From the NCBI RefSeq assembly GCF_001562115.1, contig NZ_CP013926.1, positions 992,001-1,056,000 of the forward strand: DNA of 64,000 nucleotides, given 5' to 3'. This stretch comes from Alteromonas stellipolaris. GTDB lineage: Bacteria; Pseudomonadota; Gammaproteobacteria; Enterobacterales; Alteromonadaceae. The translations under genes and the position numbers were made by a program. Shown piece after piece: positions 55,541-64,000 of this stretch; the stretch's first letter is position 1, and each line of letters opens with the position of its first letter. Under the pieces are notes generated by a model, which did not search any database, was not told the DNA's origin, and worked only from the letters and a program-made list of their open reading frames with translations.

Positions 55541-58500
55541 CTAATGGCGGTAAGTCACACCAAGATAAACATTTCTTCCACTGAATGTGGTGTTGTAAGC
55601 ACGATGTGTAGAATCAGAATACTGTTCTTCACGTTCGTTAGTCAGATTCGTCGCTTCGGCGCGCAATTCCCAATGTTCTCCTAAGTGGTAGGCGATAACG
55701 GCATCTAAATACATGCTTTTTTCAAACCCAGTTTCGTCTTCATCAATGATGGTTTCGTCACCGATGCGGGCTAAATAACTATCGCGGTAGGTCGCGGATA
55801 GCCTAGCACTCAATGCGTAACTTTCCCAATATGCGGTAACGTTGGCAAGCCAAGGTGATAAATAGGGAAGTGAGGTATACTGCAGCTTTTCGCCAGTGAC
55901 GGAACTAAAATATTGTACGTGTCCTTGGGTGTAGCTTAGGTTGCTTATCACACCTATCTTGTATTCAGGGTGCGTAGGCCATGACGTTTCTAGCTGGTAA
56001 CTGCCCTCCAATCCATACAACCACGCGTGCTGTGTGTTAGATGCGGTAATGCGTTTTACTAGTGTATCTGCATTTATGGTGTCGCCGGTCCAGTTTGTGT
56101 ATTCAGGTGTGTTTGAAAACCGCATTGTTTCAGAGGTGTAAGCAATGTAGTTATCTAAATATTTGCTAAATGCTGATAGTGAAAACTGACTGACCCCATT
56201 TGTGTATTTTTCTAATGCAATGTCTAGGTTGTAAGAGGTATAAGGACGCAAGTTTTGGTTAAAACCATACAGAGAGTTAGTCTCAGGCAAATATTCTACA
56301 GGGCGCGTAATATCATTGAGTTGGGGCCGCCCCATGGTTCGGCTCAATGCCATTCTATATAGCGTATCTTGCTGCAACTCATAGGTAATATTCAATGATG
56401 GCAGCCAGTTAATGTAGTGTATATTGGGGATGCTACTTAACAGAGCATTTTCATTGTTAACGCGTGTGTGCTCATACTCTACTCGTAACCCACTGTTAAC
56501 ATGCCAACGGCCGACGTCATGCTGCCATTGCGTAAATAGGGCAATGCGGGACTCGGTAACGCTACTTTGGTAGTGTGAAGGGGGTTCATGAGTAATATGG
56601 TTTATATTTTGAAGCGCTTGGGTATTGGTAGGCAGATTGAAATAACGAAATACCTTGTTGGTATCAAGGGTTAACCAGTTTAATTTAGGATGTGTGGTAA
56701 GCGCTGTACCAAGGAACGCGGGAACCGTGCTATTAATGCTAGTTACATCATCGCTAGTGGTTTCTCCGGCTGGTATGTCGTTAAAGTGCGCTTCCCACTC
56801 TTTATCTAAAAAGTTTTGAATGTTAAGCAACTCTGATTTGTTTTCAAACCTGACGGCGTCCACTCCCCATTGCCATGTACTTGTTACTGATGGCTCGAAA
56901 CTCAGCGTGTATTTGGCATTTATAAACTGGGTAGAGGTAAAGTATTGCTCACTATCCAACTCTTTCATTCGCCAAAAAGAGGGGGCGGTTAAATCGTCTG
57001 AGTAGGTTATATTGGCGAAGCGGCTATCTTGACGGTAGTCAATGACGACGTCGGTAACACCTTGCATATAGGCTTTATTGCTGGTGGGGATGTCGTAAGA
57101 TGCCCCTTCCAAGCCAAGTAATAGATGGCCTTTCCAAGCACTGCTAATATCATGATGTGAGTTTAATACCCATTGGTTGTAGGTTGTGGAAACGTGTTGA
57201 AAACGACTTTCTGTGCCAACTTGGGCATGTTCGTACGCCGCATAGATCAATTCGTTTTTTTCGTTCACGTCGGCAGCAGTAATAACCGTTTCGCCCGCTA
57301 CAATGGGAGTGGAATTTTTGCCTCTAGGGTAAAGGTGGTACTCAAAACGGTTTCCACTTAAGCTGCCATAGAGCCAGTCGAAGGTGGTGTGCTGATGGAC
57401 CGTTTTGTATTCTATCGAGGCGCCCACACCGAGCCGTTTCATATCACTTTGCCATACCGAATAGCGATTTCCCCGTGGTACGCGATATTCGCCATTATTC
57501 CAAGCAGCAGTGAAATCTGGGTCCAGCTTAGAGGTATCAGCGCCATCGGGGGGGATTTCCCGCCAGCGGAAGGTATTTGCGCCCATTTCTTGTGATTCAC
57601 GAAGCCCGTAACTTATTGAGAAAAGGGCTCCCCACTTATCGTTGGTTGAAGATACCATTGCCGAAAGCTTTTTCGACAAATGATCGCTAAATTGATTATT
57701 ACCTAATTGTTGAGTAACACTCCAGTTTAATCCCGGATTGTCGAATGGATGTGCCGTTTCTAGCGCTGCAATACCCGCCATGCCACCAGAAGCTTGATTC
57801 GCCGAATAACTCTTAAGAACCTGTATTTCACTAAATAAATCAGTGGAAAACAAATTCAAATCAAAGGTTCTGTCTTGTTGTTTTTGTTGCCGACTGTCCA
57901 TGGGAGAATCGTTGTTTGCCAACACTGGCATGCCATTTAATGTAACTAAGGTGAAATCGGGGTTGAGCCCGCGCAGCATTATTTGACGTCCTTCACCGGC
58001 TTCTCTGGTTATCGAAATACCGGATATACGCTGCATCGATTCGGCCAAATTACGATCGGGGTAGGTGGCAATGTCGTTAGACGCAATAACGTCAGATATG
58101 ACTCGATTTTCCCGTTTTCGTTTGCCAGATATATTTAACGAGGCGCGTATACCGGTTACGGCTATTTCTTCAATTGCGATATCTGCAACAGGCGTTTCAC
58201 GCTCTTGAATCAGCGTGAAACCGTGTGGTTGAATTAGGTAAGCATAGCCCGTGTCATGTAACAATAACGTTAGCGACGCCGCAAGAGTGTAGTGCCCTTC
58301 AATCTTTGGCGCCTCAATATTGGCAATATCTTGTTGATTAACCGCGAAAGGGCGATTGAATTGTGTAGCAAGTGCTTGCAGGCTTAGTACGAGCGGCTGG
58401 GGCTCAAGATATACCGGTTTTGTTTCTTCATTGGTTTGCGCTGCCCGCAAAGCGAAACTTGTTATGAAAAGTGCAGGTAAGCAGAGGCACCAGCATACAA

Positions 58501-58555
58501 CGCTCATCCGTAATAGAGAGAAATATACCGTTGAAGCGTTATTCGCTCTCATCAT
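55541..58555 (-). CDS. FecA-like TonB-dependent receptor with N-terminal signalling domain
   Basis: 1004 residues. After a signal helix comes an STN (secretin/TonB short N-terminal) domain at about 45-118 (LSLQALATQFNRPFAVNQQDIANIE, HDTGYAYLIQPHGFTLI). Plug motifs include DRNLAESMQRISGISITRE and AGEGRQIMLRGLNPDFTL, and the barrel ends NVYLGVTYRH. STN domains pass ligand occupancy to a FecR partner, whose gene lies 14 bases upstream. Start at ATG 58555 with a weak ribosome binding site, so coupling to fecR translation is likely. The ligand is unknown; iron citrate, the FecA ligand, cannot be assumed. Confidence 0.9.
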   Translation of the reverse strand: MMRANNASTVYFSLLRMSVVCWCLCLPALFITSFALRAAQTNEETKPVYLEPQPLVLSLQALATQFNRPFAVNQQDIANIEAPKIEGHYTLAASLTLLLHDTGYAYLIQPHGFTLIQERETPVADIAIEEIAVTGIRASLNISGKRKRENRVISDVIASNDIATYPDRNLAESMQRISGISITREAGEGRQIMLRGLNPDFTLVTLNGMPVLANNDSPMDSRQQKQQDRTFDLNLFSTDLFSEIQVLKSYSANQASGGMAGIAALETAHPFDNPGLNWSVTQQLGNNQFSDHLSKKLSAMVSSTNDKWGALFSISYGLRESQEMGANTFRWREIPPDGADTSKLDPDFTAAWNNGEYRVPRGNRYSVWQSDMKRLGVGASIEYKTVHQHTTFDWLYGSLSGNRFEYHLYPRGKNSTPIVAGETVITAADVNEKNELIYAAYEHAQVGTESRFQHVSTTYNQWVLNSHHDISSAWKGHLLLGLEGASYDIPTSNKAYMQGVTDVVIDYRQDSRFANITYSDDLTAPSFWRMKELDSEQYFTSTQFINAKYTLSFEPSVTSTWQWGVDAVRFENKSELLNIQNFLDKEWEAHFNDIPAGETTSDDVTSINSTVPAFLGTALTTHPKLNWLTLDTNKVFRYFNLPTNTQALQNINHITHEPPSHYQSSVTESRIALFTQWQHDVGRWHVNSGLRVEYEHTRVNNENALLSSIPNIHYINWLPSLNITYELQQDTLYRMALSRTMGRPQLNDITRPVEYLPETNSLYGFNQNLRPYTSYNLDIALEKYTNGVSQFSLSAFSKYLDNYIAYTSETMRFSNTPEYTNWTGDTINADTLVKRITASNTQHAWLYGLEGSYQLETSWPTHPEYKIGVISNLSYTQGHVQYFSSVTGEKLQYTSLPYLSPWLANVTAYWESYALSARLSATYRDSYLARIGDETIIDEDETGFEKSMYLDAVIAYHLGEHWELRAEATNLTNEREEQYSDSTHRAYNTTFSGRNVYLGVTYRH

Positions 58556-58569
58556 CTATCAGTAAAACA

Positions 58570-59565
58570 TTAGCGAGCAGTTTCGATTAAAACAAAGCGG
58601 TCCTGGTGCTCTTCTAAGATTAATCCTTGTGCGCTAGCTAACAATTTTAGTGCTGCTTCAGGTTCGGCTACGTTGAACCGTCCGGTTAGCAAAGCGTCTT
58701 TGTTAGCAGTGATTTCTACCGGTTTTTGTAAGTAGCGAGAAAAGCGCTCTACCGCAAGGTAGAGGGGTTCATTGAAAATATCTAGCCAGCCACTTCGCCA
58801 TGCCGGTAATTGATCATCCACTAATCTAAAGGTTTGGCTCCAAAGGTTGTTCTCTAGCACAATACCTTCACCTTTAGTGAGGGTATGGGTTTTGTCTGCA
58901 ATAATTTTCACAATACCATCATATACACGAATAACGGTCTTATCAGAGAGTTTGTCTATGTCAAAAGCAGTACCTACTACTTCTACTTTCACTTTGTCTA
59001 CGCTGACGATAAACGGCCTAGATGGCTCGTGTGCTACATCAAAATAGGCCTGCCCTTTACGTAAGCTCACTTCACGTAAAGTGGCACTATGGTTAACATT
59101 TAAATGTGAGTCACCATTTAAGTACACCGCAGAACCGTCTTTAAGCACTTGAGAAATACGCTGAGCTTTGGGGGAAGATAGCTGCATGGTTTCTGATAAT
59201 AGTGCCACGGTATCATCGGCGATGTTGTGTGAGGGTGTTGGCTGGTTTAATTTTAAAAACGCGACAAGAACGGCAACCACCACAATACTTGCAGCCATGG
59301 CCCAATAGTGAGTATGGGATGTGTGAGGTTTTTTGTTCAGTGCGCTATTGCGCTTCAGGTTAGACTGTTCGCGAAGATTAGCGGCAACGTTTATTGCTGC
59401 CATTGCAACTTCAGGCTGTCCGAATGCTTGTGCAATTCGTTGAAATGCAAGTTGATGCTGCTTGTCACTTAACCACACTGATAAGGCAATTTTGCCTTTT
59501 TCGTCTAATTCGTCGAAGCGATCAAACCAATCAGCTGCCTGGTCTAAATGCTCTTGTTGTTCCAT
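58570..59565 (-). CDS. FecR-type transmembrane anti-sigma/signal-transfer protein
   Basis: 331 residues: N-terminal cytoplasmic helical domain (LDQAADWFDRFDELDEKGKI) that binds the sigma factor, one membrane helix at about 90-106 (MAASIVVVAVLVAFLKL), a periplasmic FecR domain (AQRISQVLKDGSAVYLN to VVGTAFDIDKL), and a C-terminal domain (LYLAVERFSRYLQKPVEI) of DUF4974 type that contacts the receptor's signalling domain. The family controls a FecI sigma factor. ATG 59565 is preceded by AGAGG. Lies between the sigma and receptor genes. Confidence 0.92.
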   Translation of the reverse strand: MEQQEHLDQAADWFDRFDELDEKGKIALSVWLSDKQHQLAFQRIAQAFGQPEVAMAAINVAANLREQSNLKRNSALNKKPHTSHTHYWAMAASIVVVAVLVAFLKLNQPTPSHNIADDTVALLSETMQLSSPKAQRISQVLKDGSAVYLNGDSHLNVNHSATLREVSLRKGQAYFDVAHEPSRPFIVSVDKVKVEVVGTAFDIDKLSDKTVIRVYDGIVKIIADKTHTLTKGEGIVLENNLWSQTFRLVDDQLPAWRSGWLDIFNEPLYLAVERFSRYLQKPVEITANKDALLTGRFNVAEPEAALKLLASAQGLILEEHQDRFVLIETAR

Positions 59566-59636
59566 CTATGCCTCTGTTACCCGTCTACTTATTAGTAGAG
59601 TGTTTGCCGCCTAAAGTGGGGACATTAATGAGTGGG

Positions 59637-60170
59637 TTAGTGATTGTTTTTTTCCCAACCTGCTGCTTCTAACTTTAACGTAAGTTCTACCATGGCGCGG
59701 GTGAGGTGTTTTTTAACGGCCTCTACACTTAAATTCAATGTGCAGGCTATTTCATCTCGGCTTAGGCCATCTACTCTTCGTAGTATAAACACTTCGCGTC
59801 GCAGTGGTGTCATATCCGCGAGTACTGTCTCGATAAAGGCGAGCTTCTGTGCATTGTGGTAGCTCTTTTCGGGGCTGTCATTTGCGGCTTCAAGTTCTTC
59901 GGTTTGCCAATCTACCGACGAAGGGAGTTTTTTGCGTTGGTGATCGTAAAGGACTGACTTCGACACCGTAATCATATAAGCAAGCGGATTGTCCAGTTCG
60001 GCGTATTGCGCGCTTTTGCTAGTTCTAAGCAGAGTTTCTTGCAGTACATCGTCAGCAACGATATTGTCGTTGGTTAGCCCACGAATAAATGCCCTCAACG
60101 CGTTGTACCGCTCGAGGCCTTCGTCTGCCGATAATATTTGCCAGTCTAATGTGTTGGGTGGTTGAGTCAC
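59637..60170 (-). CDS. FecI-like ECF sigma factor
   Basis: 177 residues: region 2 contains ADDVLQETLLRTSKSAQYAELDNPLAYMITVSK split by the usual loop, and region 4 is RREVFILRRVDGLSRDEIACTLNLSVEAVKKHLTRA with its helix-turn-helix. The start is GTG 60170 without a clear ribosome binding site. This is the sigma factor of a FecIR surface-signalling system with the adjacent FecR-like and STN-bearing TBDR genes; it would direct transcription of the receptor gene and possibly the convergent operon. Confidence 0.88.
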   Translation of the reverse strand: MTQPPNTLDWQILSADEGLERYNALRAFIRGLTNDNIVADDVLQETLLRTSKSAQYAELDNPLAYMITVSKSVLYDHQRKKLPSSVDWQTEELEAANDSPEKSYHNAQKLAFIETVLADMTPLRREVFILRRVDGLSRDEIACTLNLSVEAVKKHLTRAMVELTLKLEAAGWEKNNH

Positions 60171-60300
60171 AAAGCAACGTATTTACACAAATAATTTAAC
60201 TAAGTGTATTGCACATATATTTCATTGATGTGACGACCTTTAAGTTACCTAAATACTAGATTTAGTGTGTGTTATTCATTGCGAATATCTCTAATCCGAA

Positions 60301-61383
60301 TTAAGCAGACAGTTTGTGATGCTCACTTTGCGGTATTGCAGCGGTACTAGGTAATACGCTGGCTATATCAGATAATTTACTTTTCACATCGATATTAAGC
60401 GGCGTAGGCTTGGACGCTAATTGTTGCATTAAGTAACTTTTCCCAGCCGCTACACCCACCTTATAATCGTGGCGAAGATCACTATCCGCGCTACCGAGTA
60501 ATTTGCTCTGTAATTTAGTGCCTGCGAAAATTTGAACAATCTCGGCATCCGCTGGAGGGTTAGCAATAAAGGCTAACTCTTGCTGATAAGCTTGTTCATG
60601 TTGAACTAAATAGTTAATCGTTTTTGGGCAGTGACCTGTTGCGCAAACTAATGATTTAAGCTTGTGTAACCATGCCGATTGCGCTTGAAAATTCACATCA
60701 CCAGTACGAATAACCACAATTTTTCTAGCCCCGCGTTCATAAGCCTCACGCACAGGTAAAGGCGCACCTAAACCACCATCTAAATAGTAGTCGGATTCAG
60801 GTTGTGCCTGAGGAAGCTCTGTTGTTACGCTTTCATTAACCGACACCGCGTTATAGTCAGTAGTCAGCTTTACACCTTGTTTGTATAAGAAGGGCAGCGC
60901 ACTCGAGGCTTTCAACAGTTCACGCCATTGATTACCATTGCCTTTCGGGCTTAAAAAGTATGGCTTACGATCACGAGAGTTTGTGGCGGTAATGAATAGC
61001 TCACGATCTCCTAGGCTTTCTTTTGCGGCCTTGAAATCTAAAATTCGGTTGGCTTCTTTCGTTTTGTCAAAATACCAATCTAAATCGACAATATGTTTGC
61101 CCACCAGTCCGCGACCTAACTGGAAGAAACGTTTGTGTCGAGATAAACCTCGAATTAATCGTTTGGCATAGCCTTTTTGCCGGGCTAAAAAGCTTGTTAA
61201 GTTCTGTGACCCTGCTGACGTTCCAATGAACATATCGAAAGGATCGTACCCTTCTTCTAGCCAGGCATCTAACACGCCAGCTGTGAAAATCCCTCGCTGC
61301 CCACCACCTTCAGCGATGAGTGCAAGTTTCGTGCGCTCGGTGGCATAAAGAGGAAAGGACGTGGGCGCAGCAGAGGAATTCAT
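60301..61383 (-). CDS. Patatin-like phospholipase (YjjU-type)
   Basis: 360 residues. Oxyanion loop AEGGGQRGIFTAGVLDAW (residues 24-41), nucleophile GTSAG near 55, and DGGLGAPLPV near 198 that supplies the Asp: all catalytic motifs are canonical. The C-terminal 130 residues match the helical tail of YjjU-like proteins. No signal peptide, so cytoplasmic or membrane-peripheral. It follows the FecI-like gene convergently arranged with nothing, i.e. same strand upstream of it, with a 130-base gap. Membership of the receptor regulon is possible but unsupported. Confidence 0.85.
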   Translation of the reverse strand: MNSSAAPTSFPLYATERTKLALIAEGGGQRGIFTAGVLDAWLEEGYDPFDMFIGTSAGSQNLTSFLARQKGYAKRLIRGLSRHKRFFQLGRGLVGKHIVDLDWYFDKTKEANRILDFKAAKESLGDRELFITATNSRDRKPYFLSPKGNGNQWRELLKASSALPFLYKQGVKLTTDYNAVSVNESVTTELPQAQPESDYYLDGGLGAPLPVREAYERGARKIVVIRTGDVNFQAQSAWLHKLKSLVCATGHCPKTINYLVQHEQAYQQELAFIANPPADAEIVQIFAGTKLQSKLLGSADSDLRHDYKVGVAAGKSYLMQQLASKPTPLNIDVKSKLSDIASVLPSTAAIPQSEHHKLSA

Positions 61384-61486
61384 TTCATTACCTGTTTATT
61401 AAACCTGTTTAGTTGATTTAACTAATGTAACGAAAGGTGCAGCTGTTCGAAAATTGAAAGAATGAATCGGTGTGATAGGAAAAAAC

Positions 61487-62362
61487 CTACAGGATGTTAG
61501 CTACCTGTTGCTGTATTGCTCGCTCGATTATCAGCTTCGAATTTACAGGAAGGTATTTTGTGTGTACCTCGATAAAAATTGGCTTTGTATAAATATTTTT
61601 TATCGCCGCGTTTACTTTCTCAATAAAGGCCAGTGCTTCTGGCGTTTTACCGCATATCACGTGGCCAGATACGAACTTTGGGTTGTTCGCAATAGCGTAA
61701 CTTCTCATTTCAACGGGCTGGGTATTGCCAAATGATCTATTTAGTGATGCAGGGAATATAAGTGCAAAATCAGCTTTACCTGCTGAAATAATCTTTATAA
61801 AACGGCTAAAGAATGTAGGGTTGCTCAAAGCTATTACCTGACTCTCATCAATGTTGCTTAAGTCATTATCTACCCGCTCACCATAAGAATAGGTTTCTGG
61901 CAGCACAATAGCTGATGCGTTAAATGCATTTAAAGCCTTGTGAATGCTGACTACTTCGCCATTCTCGTTTAGTAATTCTGGAGCCAAAGGCGGAAGTGAG
62001 GCGAGCTGATACAGTTGTTGCGTTTGAAAGAAGTTTAGCGGCAAAGAAAAAGTATACTTCTTTTCTCGCTCGGCTGATTTTATCTTGTTGATCACACAAA
62101 CAGATTCGCCATTATCTATCTGTTGGAATGAACGTTTAAGTGAGACTTCTAAAATAGGCTTGTCGTAGCCTATGGCATGAACCAATAATTGCGCGGTGTC
62201 TACACTGGCCGAAAAAGGGGAGTGTGGTTGATTAATTCTGCTTGTTAAATTGTGATCGTCAGTATGAAGCGTTATTGAAGATGTATTAATAACGTTTCCA
62301 CTCACCAACCCTGAAATAAATAAGCTGAAAAAGAAAGTGGCCAAAAAGGCGAAAAAGCGCAT
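61487..62362 (-). CDS. Periplasmic solute-binding-protein-like protein
   Basis: 291 residues with signal peptide MRFFAFLATFFFSLFISGLVSG. The mature protein has a type II binding-protein layout: SVCVINKIKSAEREKKYTFSLPL (typical of amino-acid-type binding domains), a central KADFALIFPASLN (dimer/hinge region) and VSGHVICGKTPEALAFIEKVNAAIKNI. No transporter genes are next to it, so it may be an orphan sensor or scavenging protein. Assigned by pattern, with no specific ligand. The start lacks a strong ribosome binding site. Confidence 0.6.
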   Translation of the reverse strand: MRFFAFLATFFFSLFISGLVSGNVINTSSITLHTDDHNLTSRINQPHSPFSASVDTAQLLVHAIGYDKPILEVSLKRSFQQIDNGESVCVINKIKSAEREKKYTFSLPLNFFQTQQLYQLASLPPLAPELLNENGEVVSIHKALNAFNASAIVLPETYSYGERVDNDLSNIDESQVIALSNPTFFSRFIKIISAGKADFALIFPASLNRSFGNTQPVEMRSYAIANNPKFVSGHVICGKTPEALAFIEKVNAAIKNIYTKPIFIEVHTKYLPVNSKLIIERAIQQQVANIL

Positions 62363-62581
62363 AGAGAGAAAAGTTGGTTACTCTTAATTACTATGCGTGA
62401 AGGGTAAACCTATTTCACTATTTTTAAAATACTTGATAGTAAAGATATGGGGTTTATATACACCTAACTCCCCATCACATTAAATAAGGCCAAGCCGTTA
62501 TTTTTCGAAATATGAACCGAAACTACCTGTTATATGTACGAAATGTAATGTTGTAGATTGTAAAAAGACAAAGGAAGCCTT

Positions 62582-62962
62582 ATGAATTGTATGTCTAAAT
62601 TATTGGTTGGCGCCGCGGCCGCTATCGTTGTTACCACGGGAACGGTGCAAGCTGAAGCAGTATCTTCTCACAATGTAATGCAGGCGCAAGCTCACGCGTA
62701 CAACAAACAGCAACTTCTTGAAATGGTCAACCGTGCTGATGTGCAGGAAAAATTGGTAAGCTTAGGTGTATCACAGGGCGATGCTGTTTCTCGTATAAAT
62801 GGTATGACTAACAGTGAAATAGCGCAGCTTAACAGCCAACTGAATGATGCACCTGCAGGTGGTGTAGTGGGTGCAGTAATGACGGTGCTAGCCATTATCG
62901 CAATTTTGGATTTAGTAGGTGTAACCGACGTATATCCCTTTATTCGTCCAATAAATAGTTAA
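62582..62962 (+). CDS. Small secreted PA2779-type protein
   Basis: 126 residues with a signal peptide (MNCMSKLLVGAAAAIVVTTGTVQA, cleavage before EAVSS), then a helical part (LLEMVNRADVQEKLVSLGV), then NDAPAGGVVGAVM with a Gly-Gly at 93-94, a hydrophobic helix at about 96-113 and a short C-terminal tail. This matches the PA2779 family, named from Pseudomonas aeruginosa and of unknown function. AAAGGAAGCCTTATG gives a strong ribosome binding site. The next gene begins one base after its stop, so the two are translationally linked. Confidence 0.8.
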   Translation: MNCMSKLLVGAAAAIVVTTGTVQAEAVSSHNVMQAQAHAYNKQQLLEMVNRADVQEKLVSLGVSQGDAVSRINGMTNSEIAQLNSQLNDAPAGGVVGAVMTVLAIIAILDLVGVTDVYPFIRPINS

Positions 62963-62963
62963 C

Positions 62964-63902
62964 ATGAATTTTGATGTATTCTTCAAGGCCTGCTTTTTTG
63001 CAGGCTTTTTAATACTAAGCGGGTGCCAGGGAACGCCGCAGGCCGATCGTATCGCGCTACACCAACCTACTGGTGTGCCATTACGCCACACTATTGATAG
63101 GGTTCCGTTTTATGCTCAAGAACAGTTTTACTGTGGCCCCACCACATTATCTGAAGTATTCGAGTATTACGGCCACAGTGTCAGTGCGAATGACTTAGCG
63201 CCCCAAATATTTATTCCTGATAAAGAAGGCAGCTTACAGCTAGAAATGATTGCGGCAACGCGCCAGTATAATTTTTTACCTTATACCGAACGGGGTACGC
63301 TGACTAAATTAATGCAGTTAGTGAGTAGTGATATACCTGTCATTGTATTTCAAAACTTATCTATTCAACTGCTACCCCAATGGCACTATGCGGTAGTGAC
63401 AGGTTTCGATTTAACCACACGCACAATAACCTTGCATACAGGCGTTACTCCCAACCACATGATGTCCTTCGAACTATTTGAAAAAACATGGGGTAGAGGA
63501 AATTATTGGCTACTTGCACCCGTTCCCTTGAATATAACCAGCGGTAGCATGAACCCGTTTACTTATGTCAGTGCTGCGTACGATATGCTAGAAGTGGGTA
63601 AAGGCGAGCAAGCTGCGGCTTTTTTACAAACTGCTACCAAGCAGTGGCCTAATCAATGGTTAGCCTATTTCTTATTAGGTAATTACTATTTAGAAGAACA
63701 GCCAGAGAAAGCGGTAGAATGGTTTGAGCAGGGGTATCAGGTAGGTCAAAATCAAGCAGCCTACATGAACAATTATGCTTACGCCCTTGCCAGAAGTGAC
63801 AATCTAACGCGTGCGCTAACAGTCATTAATGAAGCCTTGTTGCGGTTTCCTGACGATGACAATGTAAAGAAAACCGCGTTAACCATAAAAGCAGATGAGT
63901 GA
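62964..63902 (+). CDS. C39-like cysteine peptidase lipoprotein with TPRs (PA2778-type)
   Basis: 312 residues. Signal peptide with lipobox ILSGC, lipidated Cys21, so it is a lipoprotein of the periplasmic side. The peptidase domain (about 45-185) has catalytic Cys57 in EQFYCGPTTLSEV and His141 in PQWHYAVVTGFD, as in C39-type double-glycine peptidases. From about 195 to 312 TPR-like helical repeats (LAYFLLGNYYLEEQPEKAVEW, NNYAYALARSDNLTRALT) follow. PA2778-type proteins are paired with PA2779-type small proteins, as here. Catalysis and the substrate are not established. Confidence 0.82.
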   Translation: MNFDVFFKACFFAGFLILSGCQGTPQADRIALHQPTGVPLRHTIDRVPFYAQEQFYCGPTTLSEVFEYYGHSVSANDLAPQIFIPDKEGSLQLEMIAATRQYNFLPYTERGTLTKLMQLVSSDIPVIVFQNLSIQLLPQWHYAVVTGFDLTTRTITLHTGVTPNHMMSFELFEKTWGRGNYWLLAPVPLNITSGSMNPFTYVSAAYDMLEVGKGEQAAAFLQTATKQWPNQWLAYFLLGNYYLEEQPEKAVEWFEQGYQVGQNQAAYMNNYAYALARSDNLTRALTVINEALLRFPDDDNVKKTALTIKADE

Positions 63903-64000
63903 CTACTGCCAGTAGTTGATTGTTATCTTTGGCTGATAATTAATTGCAAAGCGCACATGTTTTTAAACTCAAGCTTTTAAATCAGGCCCTAATGCATAAT

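Noticed and set aside
55541..58555. Iron-citrate receptor assignment (FecA) for the signalling TBDR
   Set aside because: Only the signalling architecture is FecA-like; no iron-transport genes are present and neighbours encode phosphoesterases.
61472..61735. Plus-strand 87-residue frame opposite the binding-protein-like gene
   Set aside because: It is antisense to a gene with a clear signal peptide and domain pattern.
1..64000. tRNA, rRNA, CRISPR, transposase, integrase or prophage genes
   Set aside because: Read through for characteristic sequences; none was recognised on either strand, though a small RNA or a diverged tRNA could escape reading by eye.

Overview
The window reads as a contiguous chromosomal segment of a marine gammaproteobacterium of the Alteromonas type (family Alteromonadaceae). 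The reasons are the moderate A+T richness, the many large TonB-dependent receptors (TBDRs), the flavin halogenase-like protein beside a TBDR in a sugar locus, and the closeness of housekeeping genes (OxyR, UspE-like, SbcCD, YbiT, NagA) to gammaproteobacterial forms. The genus is inferred from protein character only. I see no rRNA, tRNA, CRISPR array, insertion sequence, prophage or integrase.

Layout. 1-2.9 kb: phosphate genes (3' part of pstB, phoU, then a PiT-type phosphate permease). 3.1-7.4 kb: stress and regulation (tandem universal stress protein; oxyR; an ECF sigma factor, a membrane protein likely to be its anti-sigma factor, and a secreted coiled-coil protein). 7.5-8.7 kb: hemolysin III-type membrane protein translationally coupled to a phosphatase-like protein with a variant P-loop. 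9.1-12.4 kb: a three-gene unit of outer-membrane barrel, small phosphate-binding-protein-like protein and membrane diguanylate cyclase.

12.6-29.6 kb is a sugar-utilisation island: xylose-type MFS transporter and XylR, divergent xylB-xylA, a GH9 glycanase lipoprotein, a membrane-anchored AraC-type regulator, a halogenase-like flavoprotein, a TBDR and a secreted GH3 glycosidase with a PA14 insert. The likely flow is outer-membrane import of xylose- or glucose-containing oligosaccharides, periplasmic trimming by GH9 and GH3, xylose uptake, then isomerisation and phosphorylation to xylulose 5-phosphate.

29.7-43.4 kb holds the OhrR/Ohr peroxide module with two recognisable operator-like palindromes, an M1 aminopeptidase lipoprotein, a redoxin, YigZ, a soluble PAS-PAS-chemoreceptor protein resembling BdlA, SbcD-SbcC, a 7TM-GGDEF protein and a lone sulfotransferase. 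43.7-49.3 kb: amino-sugar catabolism (BadF-type kinase and nagA), a patatin-like lipase and the ABC-F protein YbiT.

49.5-61.4 kb is the most distinctive accessory region. A secreted metallophosphoesterase is divergent from a secreted PI-PLC-like phosphodiesterase plus TBDR; that TBDR converges on a paralogous TBDR with an N-terminal signalling domain, encoded with FecR- and FecI-like regulators; a patatin-like protein follows. I infer a surface-signalled system for taking up a phosphodiester or phospholipid-derived compound. The window ends with a periplasmic binding-protein-like gene and a two-gene unit (small PA2779-type protein plus a lipoprotein C39-like cysteine peptidase with TPRs) in which the small protein carries a Gly-Gly motif before a hydrophobic tail.
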